A stretch of DNA of 19,604 nt from Rhodothermales bacterium (GCA_030833605.1 JAURGV010000008.1:1-19604), one strand, 5' to 3'; numbered from the stretch's first letter, positions 1 through 5,947 are shown. Notes: generated by a model not told the origin, from the letters alone. Made by a program: numbers and translations.

Positions 1-491
1 TGGAAGCGGCCCTAACGCACGTCCCAGAGGATGTGGACGTGGTTTTGGTTCATGATGCCGTACGCCCATTTGTTCGCATGTCCAAAGTATCCAGTGTGAT
101 TGAAGGGGTTCGATTGCACGGTGCCGCTGCACTAGCAATCGGAATTTCCGATACCGTTCGTCGTGTCTCGCGCTCGGACGATGGCCATGTTGAATTTGGC
201 TCAACCGAGCCAAGAGAATTGTTGGTTCGCATGCAAACGCCACAAGGATTTAACACATCCTGGTTAGTAGCTGCCCACAAGGAGGCCACCGCAAAAGGCG
301 TGCAAGCAACCGACGACGTTGACTTAGTTCAGCGAGAAGGGCATGCCGTAGTTGGTATCGAGGGGTGCTCGTACAACACCAAGATTACTACGCAGCAGGA
401 TTGGGAGCAGGCCTTGCGCTTCTGGGATTTTTGGGAAGGCGTCCTTTTAGTGGAGGAAAGGGAGCAAATTGTGGGGCAGGAAACCAAATGA
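1..491 (+). CDS. ispD: 2-C-methyl-D-erythritol 4-phosphate cytidylyltransferase, C-terminal part (5' end outside window)
   Basis: IspD transfers CMP from CTP to methylerythritol 4-phosphate, the third step of the cytosolic MEP isoprenoid pathway. The reading frame is open from base 3, leaving 162 residues; the usual length is about 230, so roughly the first 70 residues, including the N-terminal CTP-binding loop, lie outside the window. Family motifs seen in order are LVHDAVRPFV, a degenerate DTVRR version of the usual DT(I/V)K(R) segment, QTPQGF, TDDVDLV and NTKITTQQD, whose Lys matches the substrate-binding Lys of the family. The tail after DWEQAL is a little longer than usual. The stop codon overlaps the ispF start (ATGA, 488-491), so the two are translationally coupled. 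The identity is firm from motifs plus the ispF neighbour. Confidence 0.95.
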   Translation, partial: EAALTHVPEDVDVVLVHDAVRPFVRMSKVSSVIEGVRLHGAAALAIGISDTVRRVSRSDDGHVEFGSTEPRELLVRMQTPQGFNTSWLVAAHKEATAKGVQATDDVDLVQREGHAVVGIEGCSYNTKITTQQDWEQALRFWDFWEGVLLVEEREQIVGQETK

Positions 492-976
492 AATTTAGGG
501 TCGGCTTTGGATATGACGTTCACGAACTGGTAGAAGGTCGCAAACTCATTTTGGGTGGCATTCATATCCCGTATCGTTTTGGGCTGAAAGGCCATTCAGA
601 CGCCGATGTATTGTTGCACGCCATTTCGGACGCCCTACTCGGGGCCGCGGCTCTCGGTGACATTGGCAAACATTTTCCAGATACGGACGCCGCCTATAAA
701 GACGCAGATTCCAAGGTATTATTGAAATCAGTTGTTCAGCTCATCGATCAAGAGGGGTGGGTTGTGAACAATATTGATGCAACTGTTGCGGCTGAAGCCC
801 CTAAGTTGAGGCCATTCATTGACGAAATGAGGGCTCAAATTGCGCTGTTATGTTCGATGGATGTTCAAGCCGTTTCCGTCAAAGCAACCACGACAGAACA
901 ATTAGGGTTTGTTGGTAAAAAGGAAGGTTTGGAAGCGTACGCTGTGTGCACGCTCATTTCAAAATCAACCACGTAA
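488..976 (+). CDS. ispF: 2-C-methyl-D-erythritol 2,4-cyclodiphosphate synthase
   Basis: IspF cyclises CDP-methylerythritol 2-phosphate to the 2,4-cyclodiphosphate with loss of CMP, as a homotrimer in the cytosol. The protein is 162 residues, normal for the family. The N-terminal GFGYDVHE supplies Asp10 and His12 and the helix VLLHAISDALLGA supplies His44; together these match the three zinc ligands of the family. HSDADV (36-41), DIGKHFPDTD (58-67) and KATTTEQLGFVG (132-143) are the substrate and nucleotide loops. An upstream in-frame start at 365 would lie deep inside ispD and add an unrelated N-terminus, so the ATG at 488 that overlaps the ispD stop was chosen. DedA follows after 2 bases. 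All active-site residues visible here are intact. Confidence 0.97.
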   Translation: MKFRVGFGYDVHELVEGRKLILGGIHIPYRFGLKGHSDADVLLHAISDALLGAAALGDIGKHFPDTDAAYKDADSKVLLKSVVQLIDQEGWVVNNIDATVAAEAPKLRPFIDEMRAQIALLCSMDVQAVSVKATTTEQLGFVGKKEGLEAYAVCTLISKSTT

Positions 977-978
977 AT

Positions 979-1605
979 ATGGGGGACATCCTATTAAATA
1001 TGGTCGATTGGATGTCCGGACTACCTCCTGCGTGGGCCTATATCACCATTTTTGGGGTCGCTATTATCGAAAATGTGATTCCTCCAATGCCCGGCGATAT
1101 GATCGTCGTGTTTGGCGGTTATATGGCAGGGCTCGGGTTATTGGATCCGTTTTTGGTAGTGATTTTATCCACGTTGGGAGGAGGGATCGGCTTTATGACC
1201 ATGTACGCGATTGGTTATCGAGTCGGAAATGGATTGCTGGATCCGAATCGATATAGGTGGTTGCCCGAAAGTAAATTGGATACCGCTCGGTCGAAATTGG
1301 ACCGGTGGGGGTTTCTGTTGGTGGCCGCTAATCGGTTCTTGAGTGGGCTGCGTTCTGTTATTTCCCTGGCAGTCGGGATGGCGCAAATGGATGTAACCAA
1401 AACCAGTATTTGGTGTACGGTTAGTGCGCTTGTTTGGACGTCCCTAATTGTTGGCGCTGGATTTTACCTGGGCGACAATTGGGAAGTGGTCGGGGGGTAC
1501 CTTCAGACTTATGGGGCCATTGTAACCGCTATAATAGTCCTATTTGCCGTTATCCAGGGTATTCGGTACCTATTACGGGCCAAAAAAATAAAATCAACGA
1601 GTTGA
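979..1605 (+). CDS. DedA/VTT-family integral membrane protein
   Basis: This 208-residue protein is a polytopic membrane protein of the DedA (SNARE-associated/VTT) family; some bacterial members are known to flip phospholipids or undecaprenyl phosphate, and others have unknown substrates. Diagnostic features are E31 followed by PPMPGD (35-40) in the first re-entrant region, a glycine-rich stretch near 67-71, and NRFLSGLRSVISLAVGMAQM (118-137), which corresponds to the conserved F-x-x-G-x-R segment. Hydrophobic helices fall near 20-50, 55-80, 112-135, 145-165 and 178-198, and the C-terminus is lysine-rich. The ATG at 979 lies 2 bases after ispF. A GTG at 946 would extend it into ispF, and an ATG at 1000 is also possible. 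Sitting with ispD-ispF, a role in polyprenyl-phosphate handling is attractive but only inferred. Confidence 0.88.
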   Translation: MGDILLNMVDWMSGLPPAWAYITIFGVAIIENVIPPMPGDMIVVFGGYMAGLGLLDPFLVVILSTLGGGIGFMTMYAIGYRVGNGLLDPNRYRWLPESKLDTARSKLDRWGFLLVAANRFLSGLRSVISLAVGMAQMDVTKTSIWCTVSALVWTSLIVGAGFYLGDNWEVVGGYLQTYGAIVTAIIVLFAVIQGIRYLLRAKKIKSTS

Positions 1606-1636
1606 CGGTTTCACATATCCTTTACGACTTAGGGAG

Positions 1637-1665
1637 TTGACTCTGCATCAGAGTCGGCGTAAATT
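1637..1665 (+). promoter_or_regulatory. Probable sigma70-type promoter of the tRNA-tuf operon, with a palindrome in the spacer
   Basis: TTGACT (1637-1642) is followed by a 17-base spacer and TAAATT (1660-1665), about 35 bases before the first tRNA. The spacer holds a perfect inverted repeat, GACTCTG (1639-1645) CAT CAGAGTC (1649-1655). This could be an operator or, as RNA, the end-hairpin of the ispD-ispF-dedA transcript. A second -10-like TATAAT at 1684-1689 lacks a good -35. Confidence 0.55.
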
Positions 1666-1699
1666 TTGTTTCTGGCCAAAAATTATAATTTGGTCTTGT

Positions 1700-1775
1700 G
1701 CTGGCATAGCTCAGTTGGTAGAGCAGCTGATTTGTAATCAGCAGGTCGGGGGTTCAAGTCCCTCTGCCAGCTCCA
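1700..1775 (+). tRNA. tRNA-Thr (anticodon TGT), CCA encoded
   Basis: The acceptor stem is GCTGGCA (1700-1706) pairing with TGCCAGC (1765-1771), with discriminator T at 1772 and an encoded CCA at 1773-1775. The anticodon arm GCTGA / TCAGC closes a 7-base loop with anticodon TGT at 1733-1735, which reads ACA and probably ACG. The T arm contains GGTTCAAGTCC. It is the first gene of the tRNA-tuf transcript and the only one of the five tRNAs here with an encoded CCA end. Confidence 0.97.
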
Positions 1776-1790
1776 GTTAGTGAACATATT

Positions 1791-1873
1791 GGACGGGTAC
1801 CGAAGTGGCCAACCGGGATGGACTGTAAATCCATTGACTTTCGTCTTCGGAGGTTCGAATCCTCCCCCGTCCA
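1791..1873 (+). tRNA. tRNA-Tyr (anticodon GTA)
   Basis: The acceptor stem GGACGGG (1791-1797) pairs with CCCGTCC (1866-1872), with discriminator A at 1873. The anticodon stem ATGGA / TCCAT frames anticodon GTA at 1825-1827. The 83-base length and long variable arm are those expected of a class II tRNA-Tyr. CCA is not encoded (the following bases are CAA). Confidence 0.96.
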
Positions 1874-1879
1874 CAACAA

Positions 1880-1935
1880 GCAGATCTATTTTCTGTATTA
1901 GAGCGTTAGCGCTTTACTATGGGCGATAGATTTGC
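1880..1935 (+). other. Spacer stem-loop between tRNA-Tyr and tRNA-Gly
   Basis: GCAGATCTAT (1880-1889) pairs with ATAGATTTGC (1926-1935) in a 10-bp stem with one G-U pair. Inside it lies a small AGCG / CGCT hairpin. The structure sits in the longest tRNA spacer and could be a processing signal; its function is unknown. Confidence 0.4.
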
Positions 1936-1948
1936 CTGTGCTGCGAAA

Positions 1949-2021
1949 GCGGGAGTAGCTCAGTTGGTAGAGCATCAGCCTTCCAAGCTGAGGGTCGCGA
2001 GTTCGAATCTCGTCTCCCGCT
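1949..2021 (+). tRNA. tRNA-Gly (anticodon TCC)
   Basis: The acceptor stem GCGGGAG (1949-1955) pairs with CTCCCGC (2014-2020), with discriminator T at 2021. The anticodon stem TCAGC / GCTGA frames anticodon TCC at 1982-1984. The T arm has GTTCGAATC. CCA is not encoded. Confidence 0.97.
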
Positions 2022-2055
2022 CTAAGGCCCCAAAGCCATAGAGACCCTACGCAGC

Positions 2056-2127
<72 letters not shown>

Positions 2128-2130
2128 CTG

Positions 2131-2162
2131 GCGCAAGTAATTAAAATTTTAATTACTTGCGC
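2131..2162. repeat. 32-bp perfect palindrome right after tRNA-Thr(GGT)
   Basis: The left arm GCGCAAGTAATTAAAA (2131-2146) is the exact reverse complement of the right arm TTTTAATTACTTGCGC (2147-2162). It starts 3 bases after the mature tRNA end. As RNA it would give a 14-bp stem with a short A/U loop. It is followed by A residues rather than T, so it is not a normal rho-independent terminator on the plus strand. It may be a processing or stability hairpin, a pause site, or a dimer-binding DNA site. Confidence 0.7.
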
Positions 2163-2190
2163 AAAAACCGGTGGCTTTTGATAGATGCAG

Positions 2191-2269
2191 CCTAAAAAGA
2201 AACCGGCTTGCCCTAAAAGAAATCGGCTAGCTTAAGAAAATAGGCTAGGTTGAAAAAAATAGGCTAGGT
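2191..2269 (+). repeat. Degenerate tandem repeats in the tuf leader (A-rich stretch plus GGCTAG)
   Basis: Four units of 18-20 bases follow each other, each an A-rich stretch ending in GGCTTG or GGCTAG; the GGCT cores begin at 2205, 2225, 2243 and 2262. The last two units share an exact 14-base repeat, AAAATAGGCTAGGT, at 2237-2250 and 2256-2269. The block lies between the palindrome and the tuf start. A regular array in the leader of a highly expressed gene suggests a binding ladder or replication slippage; no known family is recognised. Confidence 0.6.
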
Positions 2270-2293
2270 AGTACGGCCGAAATAACTAACCAT

Positions 2294-2308
2294 CGCAGCT
2301 AACCTGCG
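2294..2308 (+). other. Small hairpin in the tuf 5' leader
   Basis: CGCAG (2294-2298) and CTGCG (2304-2308) form a 5-bp stem with loop CTAAC, 20 bases before the tuf ATG. No clear Shine-Dalgarno sequence lies between the hairpin and the start codon. Functional significance is uncertain. Confidence 0.3.
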
Positions 2309-2328
2309 AGACCTTACGAGACAAAGTT

Positions 2329-3519
2329 ATGGCAAAGGAAACTTTCCAGCGAAATAAGCCTCACGTGAACGTGGGTACAATTGGTCACGTTGACCACGGT
2401 AAAACGACGCTAACGGCGGCTATCACGACGGTATTGTCGAAACGCGTAGCGGGTAATGCTTTGCGTTCATTCGACTCGATTGACAACGCACCGGAAGAGC
2501 GCGAACGTGGTATCACGATTGCGACGGCTCACGTGGAGTACGAAACGGATGCGCGTCACTATGCGCACGTGGACTGTCCGGGCCACGCCGACTATGTTAA
2601 GAACATGGTAACGGGTGCCGCTCAGATGGACGGCGCGATCTTGGTGGTAGCCGCGACCGACGGTCCGATGCCCCAGACCCGCGAGCACATCTTGCTAGCT
2701 CGTCAGGTAGGTGTTCCTTACTTGGTTGTGTTCATGAACAAGGTTGACCTTGTTGATGACGAAGAACTTTTGGAGCTTGTTGAAATGGAAGTTCGTGAGC
2801 TATTGGACTCGTATGAGTTTCCTGGCGACGACACTCCGATCATCATGGGTTCTGCTCTTGGCGCGCTTAACGGCGAAGCCCAGTGGGAAGATAAGGTTAT
2901 GGAATTGATGGGTGCGGTAGATACCTACATTCCAACACCTGCTCGTGACCACGACAAACCATTCTTGATGCCGATCGAAGACGTGTTCTCGATCACGGGT
3001 CGTGGAACGGTAGTAACGGGTCGCGTAGAGCGTGGAATTATCAAAGTTGGCGACACGATCGACATCATTGGTATGCAAGAGACCAAACAGACGACCACGG
3101 TTACGGGAATTGAGATGTTCCGTAAGCTGCTTGACCGCGCGGAAGCCGGTGACAACGCAGGTGTTTTGCTTCGTGGAACGAAGAAAGACGATGTGGAACG
3201 TGGGATGGTACTTGTTAAACCAGGTTCAGTGACCCCGCATAAAGAATTTGAGTGTGAAGTGTACGTATTGAGCAAAGAAGAAGGAGGCCGTCACACGCCG
3301 TTCTTCAAAGGCTACCGTCCACAGTTCTACTTCCGTACGACAGACGTAACGGGTGACATCGAGTTGCCAGAAGGCGTAGAAATGATTATGCCTGGTGACA
3401 ACACGCAGTTCAAAGTGAAATTGATTCAGCCTATTGCTATGGAGCAGGGTCTTCGTTTTGCTATCCGTGAGGGCGGACGTACGGTTGGTGCCGGCGTTGT
3501 GTCCAAAATTCTAGACTAA
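2329..3519 (+). CDS. tuf: Elongation factor Tu
   Basis: EF-Tu is the GTPase that brings aminoacyl-tRNA to the ribosomal A site. The 396-residue length is standard. The GTPase motifs are all present: GHVDHGKT (P-loop, about 18-25), the switch I segment ending in RGITI, DCPGHADY (about 80-87), NKVD (about 135-138) and GSAL near 173. Domains 2 and 3 follow with GRGTVVTGRVERG and a C-terminal GGRTVGAGVV. The SFDSIDNAPEERERGITI stretch is of Bacteroidota type. The gene lies downstream of four tRNAs, probably co-transcribed, with no visible Shine-Dalgarno. Threonine codon use is striking: 22 of 33 codons are ACG, while rplK in the same cluster uses none. No frameshift or missing catalytic residue is seen. 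Confidence 0.99.
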   Translation: MAKETFQRNKPHVNVGTIGHVDHGKTTLTAAITTVLSKRVAGNALRSFDSIDNAPEERERGITIATAHVEYETDARHYAHVDCPGHADYVKNMVTGAAQMDGAILVVAATDGPMPQTREHILLARQVGVPYLVVFMNKVDLVDDEELLELVEMEVRELLDSYEFPGDDTPIIMGSALGALNGEAQWEDKVMELMGAVDTYIPTPARDHDKPFLMPIEDVFSITGRGTVVTGRVERGIIKVGDTIDIIGMQETKQTTTVTGIEMFRKLLDRAEAGDNAGVLLRGTKKDDVERGMVLVKPGSVTPHKEFECEVYVLSKEEGGRHTPFFKGYRPQFYFRTTDVTGDIELPEGVEMIMPGDNTQFKVKLIQPIAMEQGLRFAIREGGRTVGAGVVSKILD

Positions 3520-3599
3520 AAAGGTTATCTGAAGGGTTTTGGTGGATTCCACCGGGACCTAATCAGTATTAACCCGTATAGTACGGACTGAGAAATGCT

Positions 3600-3633
3600 G
3601 GTTTGCCGAACGCTTTTGGGCTTTCGGCAAACC
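3600..3633 (+). other. Perfect 11-bp hairpin between tuf and tRNA-Trp
   Basis: GGTTTGCCGAA (3600-3610) and TTCGGCAAACC (3623-3633) form a perfect stem with a 12-base loop, ending 6 bases before tRNA-Trp. There is no T-run after it, so it is not a canonical terminator. A partial terminator, an RNA-processing site or a stabiliser of the tuf mRNA 3' end are all possible. Confidence 0.5.
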
Positions 3634-3638
3634 TTGCT

Positions 3639-3712
<74 letters not shown>

Positions 3713-3747
3713 CAAACGGATCGAAAGATTTACAAATAAGGTGTCTT

Positions 3748-3930
3748 ATGGCTAGTATTAATAACTACCTCGAAGAAGTCGGTAAGGAAATGCGCAAGGT
3801 CACGTGGCCTTCGCAAAAAGAACTTATCAGCAACACGGTTGTGACCATCGTCGCAACTGTGGTGATCTCGTTGTTCATTTTTAGTGCGGACCGCATTATT
3901 AGCACCGTTCTAGAAGTTATCTACGGTTGA
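3748..3930 (+). CDS. secE: Preprotein translocase subunit SecE
   Basis: SecE is the small clamp subunit of the SecYEG channel in the inner membrane. The 60-residue product is of the short, single-span type found in many bacteria, unlike the three-span E. coli protein. It has the amphipathic cytoplasmic helix with EMRKVTWPSQKEL (about 14-26), the family signature, followed by one membrane segment near 29-48. The ATG at 3748 was chosen because the longer open frame runs back through tRNA-Trp. It lies 35 bases after the tRNA and 35 before nusG, so tRNA-Trp, secE and nusG are probably one transcript. Confidence 0.96.
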   Translation: MASINNYLEEVGKEMRKVTWPSQKELISNTVVTIVATVVISLFIFSADRIISTVLEVIYG

Positions 3931-3956
3931 TTTTAACCCCCGGTTGGCTGAATTAA

Positions 3957-3964
3957 GAGGAGAG
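3957..3964 (+). promoter_or_regulatory. Strong Shine-Dalgarno sequence of nusG
   Basis: GAGGAGAG lies immediately before the nusG ATG at 3966. It stands out because tuf, rplA and rplJ, all highly expressed, show no such sequence. Confidence 0.7.
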
Positions 3965-3965
3965 T

Positions 3966-4523
3966 ATGGAGACCACAAAGTCAAAAGAGATTAGAAAATG
4001 GTACGTTTTGCGTACGTTTTCGGGTCATGAGAAAAAAGTAAAGGAATTTCTCGAAAGGGAATTGCTTGAGAAAGACATGGTCGAAAAGCTCCCTGAGATC
4101 ATGATCCCAACCGAGACGGTCTTTGAAATGCGGGGCGGAAAAAAACGTACCAGAGAGAAAAACTTCTTTCCAGGATACATTTTGCTTCATGCACTTCTCG
4201 ACAAAGAACTCAAGCACGTTATTTCCGGCGTTCCATCCGTAGTCGGTTTTTTGACAACAGGCGACGAGCCTACGGCGCTTAGGCCAGACGAAGTGAATCG
4301 GATTTTGGGCAAAATGGACGAAGCCCGTGAAATGGGTGAGCAGCCTGAAATTCCTTTCAAAGAAGGGGACGCGGTTAAAGTGGTGGACGGTCCGTTCAAC
4401 AACTTTAGTGGTCTTGTGGACGAAGTCTACCCTGATAAAATGAAGGTTCGCGTGATGGTATCCATATTCGGTCGGAAAACTCCGCTCGAGTTGGATTACC
4501 TCCAGGTTGAACACGAAGAATAA
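3966..4523 (+). CDS. nusG: Transcription termination/antitermination factor NusG
   Basis: NusG binds the RNA polymerase clamp and links it to Rho or to the ribosomal protein S10. The protein is 185 residues, the standard length. The NGN domain spans about 11-115, with KWYVLRTFSGHEKKV at its start and the FFPGYILL strand at 67-74. The KOW domain follows at about 131-185, beginning FKEGDAVKVVDGPF. There is no Bacteroidota NusG-paralogue (UpxY/LoaP-like) feature that I can see, and the position between secE and rplK is the one of housekeeping NusG. A strong Shine-Dalgarno lies directly upstream. Confidence 0.98.
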   Translation: METTKSKEIRKWYVLRTFSGHEKKVKEFLERELLEKDMVEKLPEIMIPTETVFEMRGGKKRTREKNFFPGYILLHALLDKELKHVISGVPSVVGFLTTGDEPTALRPDEVNRILGKMDEAREMGEQPEIPFKEGDAVKVVDGPFNNFSGLVDEVYPDKMKVRVMVSIFGRKTPLELDYLQVEHEE

Positions 4524-4577
4524 GCCTTTATTCTAAATTCATGCTTTCTGCAAGGAGTTTGGGAACTAGGGGTTAGG

Positions 4578-4607
4578 AAGTCGGTTACTAATCGGCTTAC
4601 GCTTTTT
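4578..4607 (+). other. Attenuator-like hairpin and T-run in the rplK leader
   Basis: AAGTCG (4578-4583) and CGGCTT (4593-4598) form a 6-bp stem with one G-U pair, followed by ACGC and five T residues (4603-4607). The stem is weak for a terminator. The bases AATCGGC (4590-4596) are also complementary to GCCGATT (4629-4635) in the downstream L1-type element, so the two structures could compete. Confidence 0.4.
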
Positions 4608-4622
4608 AGCAATTAAACGATG

Positions 4623-4655
4623 GCGGGAGCCGATTTTGATCGGCGTTTGGACCGC
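4623..4655 (+). promoter_or_regulatory. L1-type autoregulatory mRNA element before rplK
   Basis: The outer helix GCGG (4623-4626) / CCGC (4652-4655) encloses a 5' GA, the inner hairpin GCCGAT (4629-4634) TTTG ATCGGC (4639-4644), and a 3' loop GTTTGGA (4645-4651). This two-helix, asymmetric-loop form with GGGAG on the 5' side resembles the L1 binding site in 23S rRNA and in L11-L1 operon leaders. It ends 8 bases before the rplK ATG, a good position for translational repression. A matching element precedes rplA. Confidence 0.7.
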
Positions 4656-4663
4656 AACTATAT

Positions 4664-5101
4664 ATGGCAAAGAAGATCGACGGCTACATCAAGCTTCAGG
4701 TCAAAGCTGGTCAGGCAAACCCTGCACCACCTATTGGACCTGCTCTTGGACAGAAAGGCGTCAATATTATGGAGTTCTGTAAAGCGTTCAACGCTGCAAC
4801 ACAGGACAGAATGGGACTCGTTCTACCGGTTGTAATTACCGTGTTCGCGGACAAGTCGTTCACATTCATCATCAAAAGCCCTCCAGCTGCTGTGCTCTTG
4901 AAGTCAGTTGCAAAAATCAAATCTGGAGCGGCCGATCCATTGCGTGAAAACGTTGGTTCCGTGACTTGGGCCCAGTGTCTTGAAATCGCACAACAGAAAA
5001 TGGAAGACCTCAACGCCTTTGATATCAATCAAGCTGCTAGCATGATTGCAGGAACTGCTCGTTCCATGGGTATCAAGGTTAAGGGTGCTCCCGCCGCTTA
5101 A
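4664..5101 (+). CDS. rplK: 50S ribosomal protein L11
   Basis: L11 forms the base of the GTPase-associated centre with 23S rRNA helices 43-44. The protein is 145 residues, close to the usual 141-142. The N-terminal domain has the proline-rich ANPAPPIGPALGQKGVNIMEF (about 18-38), which in the family contacts thiostrepton and the factors. The C-terminal RNA-binding domain has LNAFDINQAASMIAGTARSMGI (about 112-135). It begins with MAKK and has no Shine-Dalgarno; instead the L1-type element lies just upstream. rplA follows after 98 bases. Confidence 0.98.
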   Translation: MAKKIDGYIKLQVKAGQANPAPPIGPALGQKGVNIMEFCKAFNAATQDRMGLVLPVVITVFADKSFTFIIKSPPAAVLLKSVAKIKSGAADPLRENVGSVTWAQCLEIAQQKMEDLNAFDINQAASMIAGTARSMGIKVKGAPAA

Positions 5102-5145
5102 TGCAGGATCGCTGGACGTTTGTTCAGTAATTCTCTTTACAAATC

Positions 5146-5184
5146 TGCGGGAGCCAGGCCATAGTGCTTGGCGATTGTACCGCA
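5146..5184 (+). promoter_or_regulatory. Second L1-type autoregulatory mRNA element, before rplA
   Basis: The outer helix TGCGG (5146-5150) / CCGCA (5180-5184) encloses a 5' GA, the inner hairpin GCCAGGC (5153-5159) CATAGT GCTTGGC (5166-5172), and a 3' loop GATTGTA (5173-5179). The design matches the rplK element: same outer helix, same 5' GA, same 7-base 3' loop of the form G-N-T-T-G-N-A, but a different, compensated inner stem sequence. It ends 15 bases before the rplA ATG. Confidence 0.68.
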
Positions 5185-5199
5185 TAGAAATCTTCAAAA

Positions 5200-5910
5200 A
5201 TGGCTAAGAAAGGAAAACGCTATCGCGCCGCTGTCGAGGCGATTGGTTCTGCAGAAGGACCGATCAGCGTCAGCACGGCCTGTGGACTTCTAAAGAAGAC
5301 CGCTTCAGCGAAATTTGACGAGTCAGTGGACTTGGATGTGCGCCTCGGGGTTGACCCGCGTCACGCAGATCAAATGGTTCGCGGTACTGTCGCACTACCT
5401 CATGGAACCGGTAAAGACGTTCGCGTTTTGGTGCTTGCTAACGAAGGCAAGCAGCAAGAAGCACGCGATGCTGGTGCCGAACACGTTGGCTTGGACGACC
5501 TAGCTGATAAAATTCAGAAACAAGGCTGGACGGATTTTGATGTTGTGATTGCAACACCAGACGTTATGGCTGTTGTGGGTCGCCTTGGACGTGTATTGGG
5601 TCCTAGAGGCTTGATGCCGAACCCTAAAAGCGGTACGGTTACCATGGATTTGGCTTCTGCAATTAAAGAGGTTAAAGCCGGTAAAATTGATTTCCGTGTT
5701 GATAAATCCGGAATCATGCATACCGCAATCGGTAAAGCATCCTTTTCCGCAGATCAATTGGCCGACAACGCCAACGCCTTTTTAAAAGAAATCCTGCGTC
5801 TGCGTCCTGCAGCCGCCAAAGGCACTTACGTTAAATCGATCACCATTTCTACGACCATGGGACCTGGAATTGCCATGGATAGAAATGAAGTGCTCGGTTC
5901 ACTTCGTTAA
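5200..5910 (+). CDS. rplA: 50S ribosomal protein L1
   Basis: L1 builds the mobile L1 stalk that guides deacylated tRNA from the E site, and in many bacteria it represses its own operon by binding mRNA. The 236-residue length is standard. Motifs seen are MVRGTVALPHGTGK (about 59-72), GRLGRVLGPRGLMPNPKSGT (about 127-146) and KGTYVKSITISTTMGPGI near the C-terminus, which belong to the rRNA-binding faces. The start is the ATG following the second L1-type element, with no Shine-Dalgarno. That placement suggests L1 could dampen its own translation directly as well as through rplK; this is inferred. Confidence 0.98.
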   Translation: MAKKGKRYRAAVEAIGSAEGPISVSTACGLLKKTASAKFDESVDLDVRLGVDPRHADQMVRGTVALPHGTGKDVRVLVLANEGKQQEARDAGAEHVGLDDLADKIQKQGWTDFDVVIATPDVMAVVGRLGRVLGPRGLMPNPKSGTVTMDLASAIKEVKAGKIDFRVDKSGIMHTAIGKASFSADQLADNANAFLKEILRLRPAAAKGTYVKSITISTTMGPGIAMDRNEVLGSLR

Positions 5911-5947
5911 GTGTCCCTTCTGAAACGATTAAAGCAGAGTCAGAATC

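Noticed and set aside
365..487. Upstream start for ispF inside ispD
   Set aside because: IspF homology starts at MKFRVGFGYDVH; the extension would overlap ispD by over 120 bases.
946..978. GTG start for the DedA-family gene inside ispF
   Set aside because: The ATG at 979, right after the ispF stop, gives a normal family N-terminus without a 31-base overlap.
1683..1874. Minus-strand open frame of 63 codons over two tRNA genes
   Set aside because: It is the antisense translation of tRNA-Thr and tRNA-Tyr, a well-known source of false proteins (RDLNPRPADYKSAALPTELCQ-type text).
3981..4514. Long minus-strand open frame of 177 codons opposite nusG
   Set aside because: It lies almost entirely opposite clearly coding nusG and has no recognisable domain.
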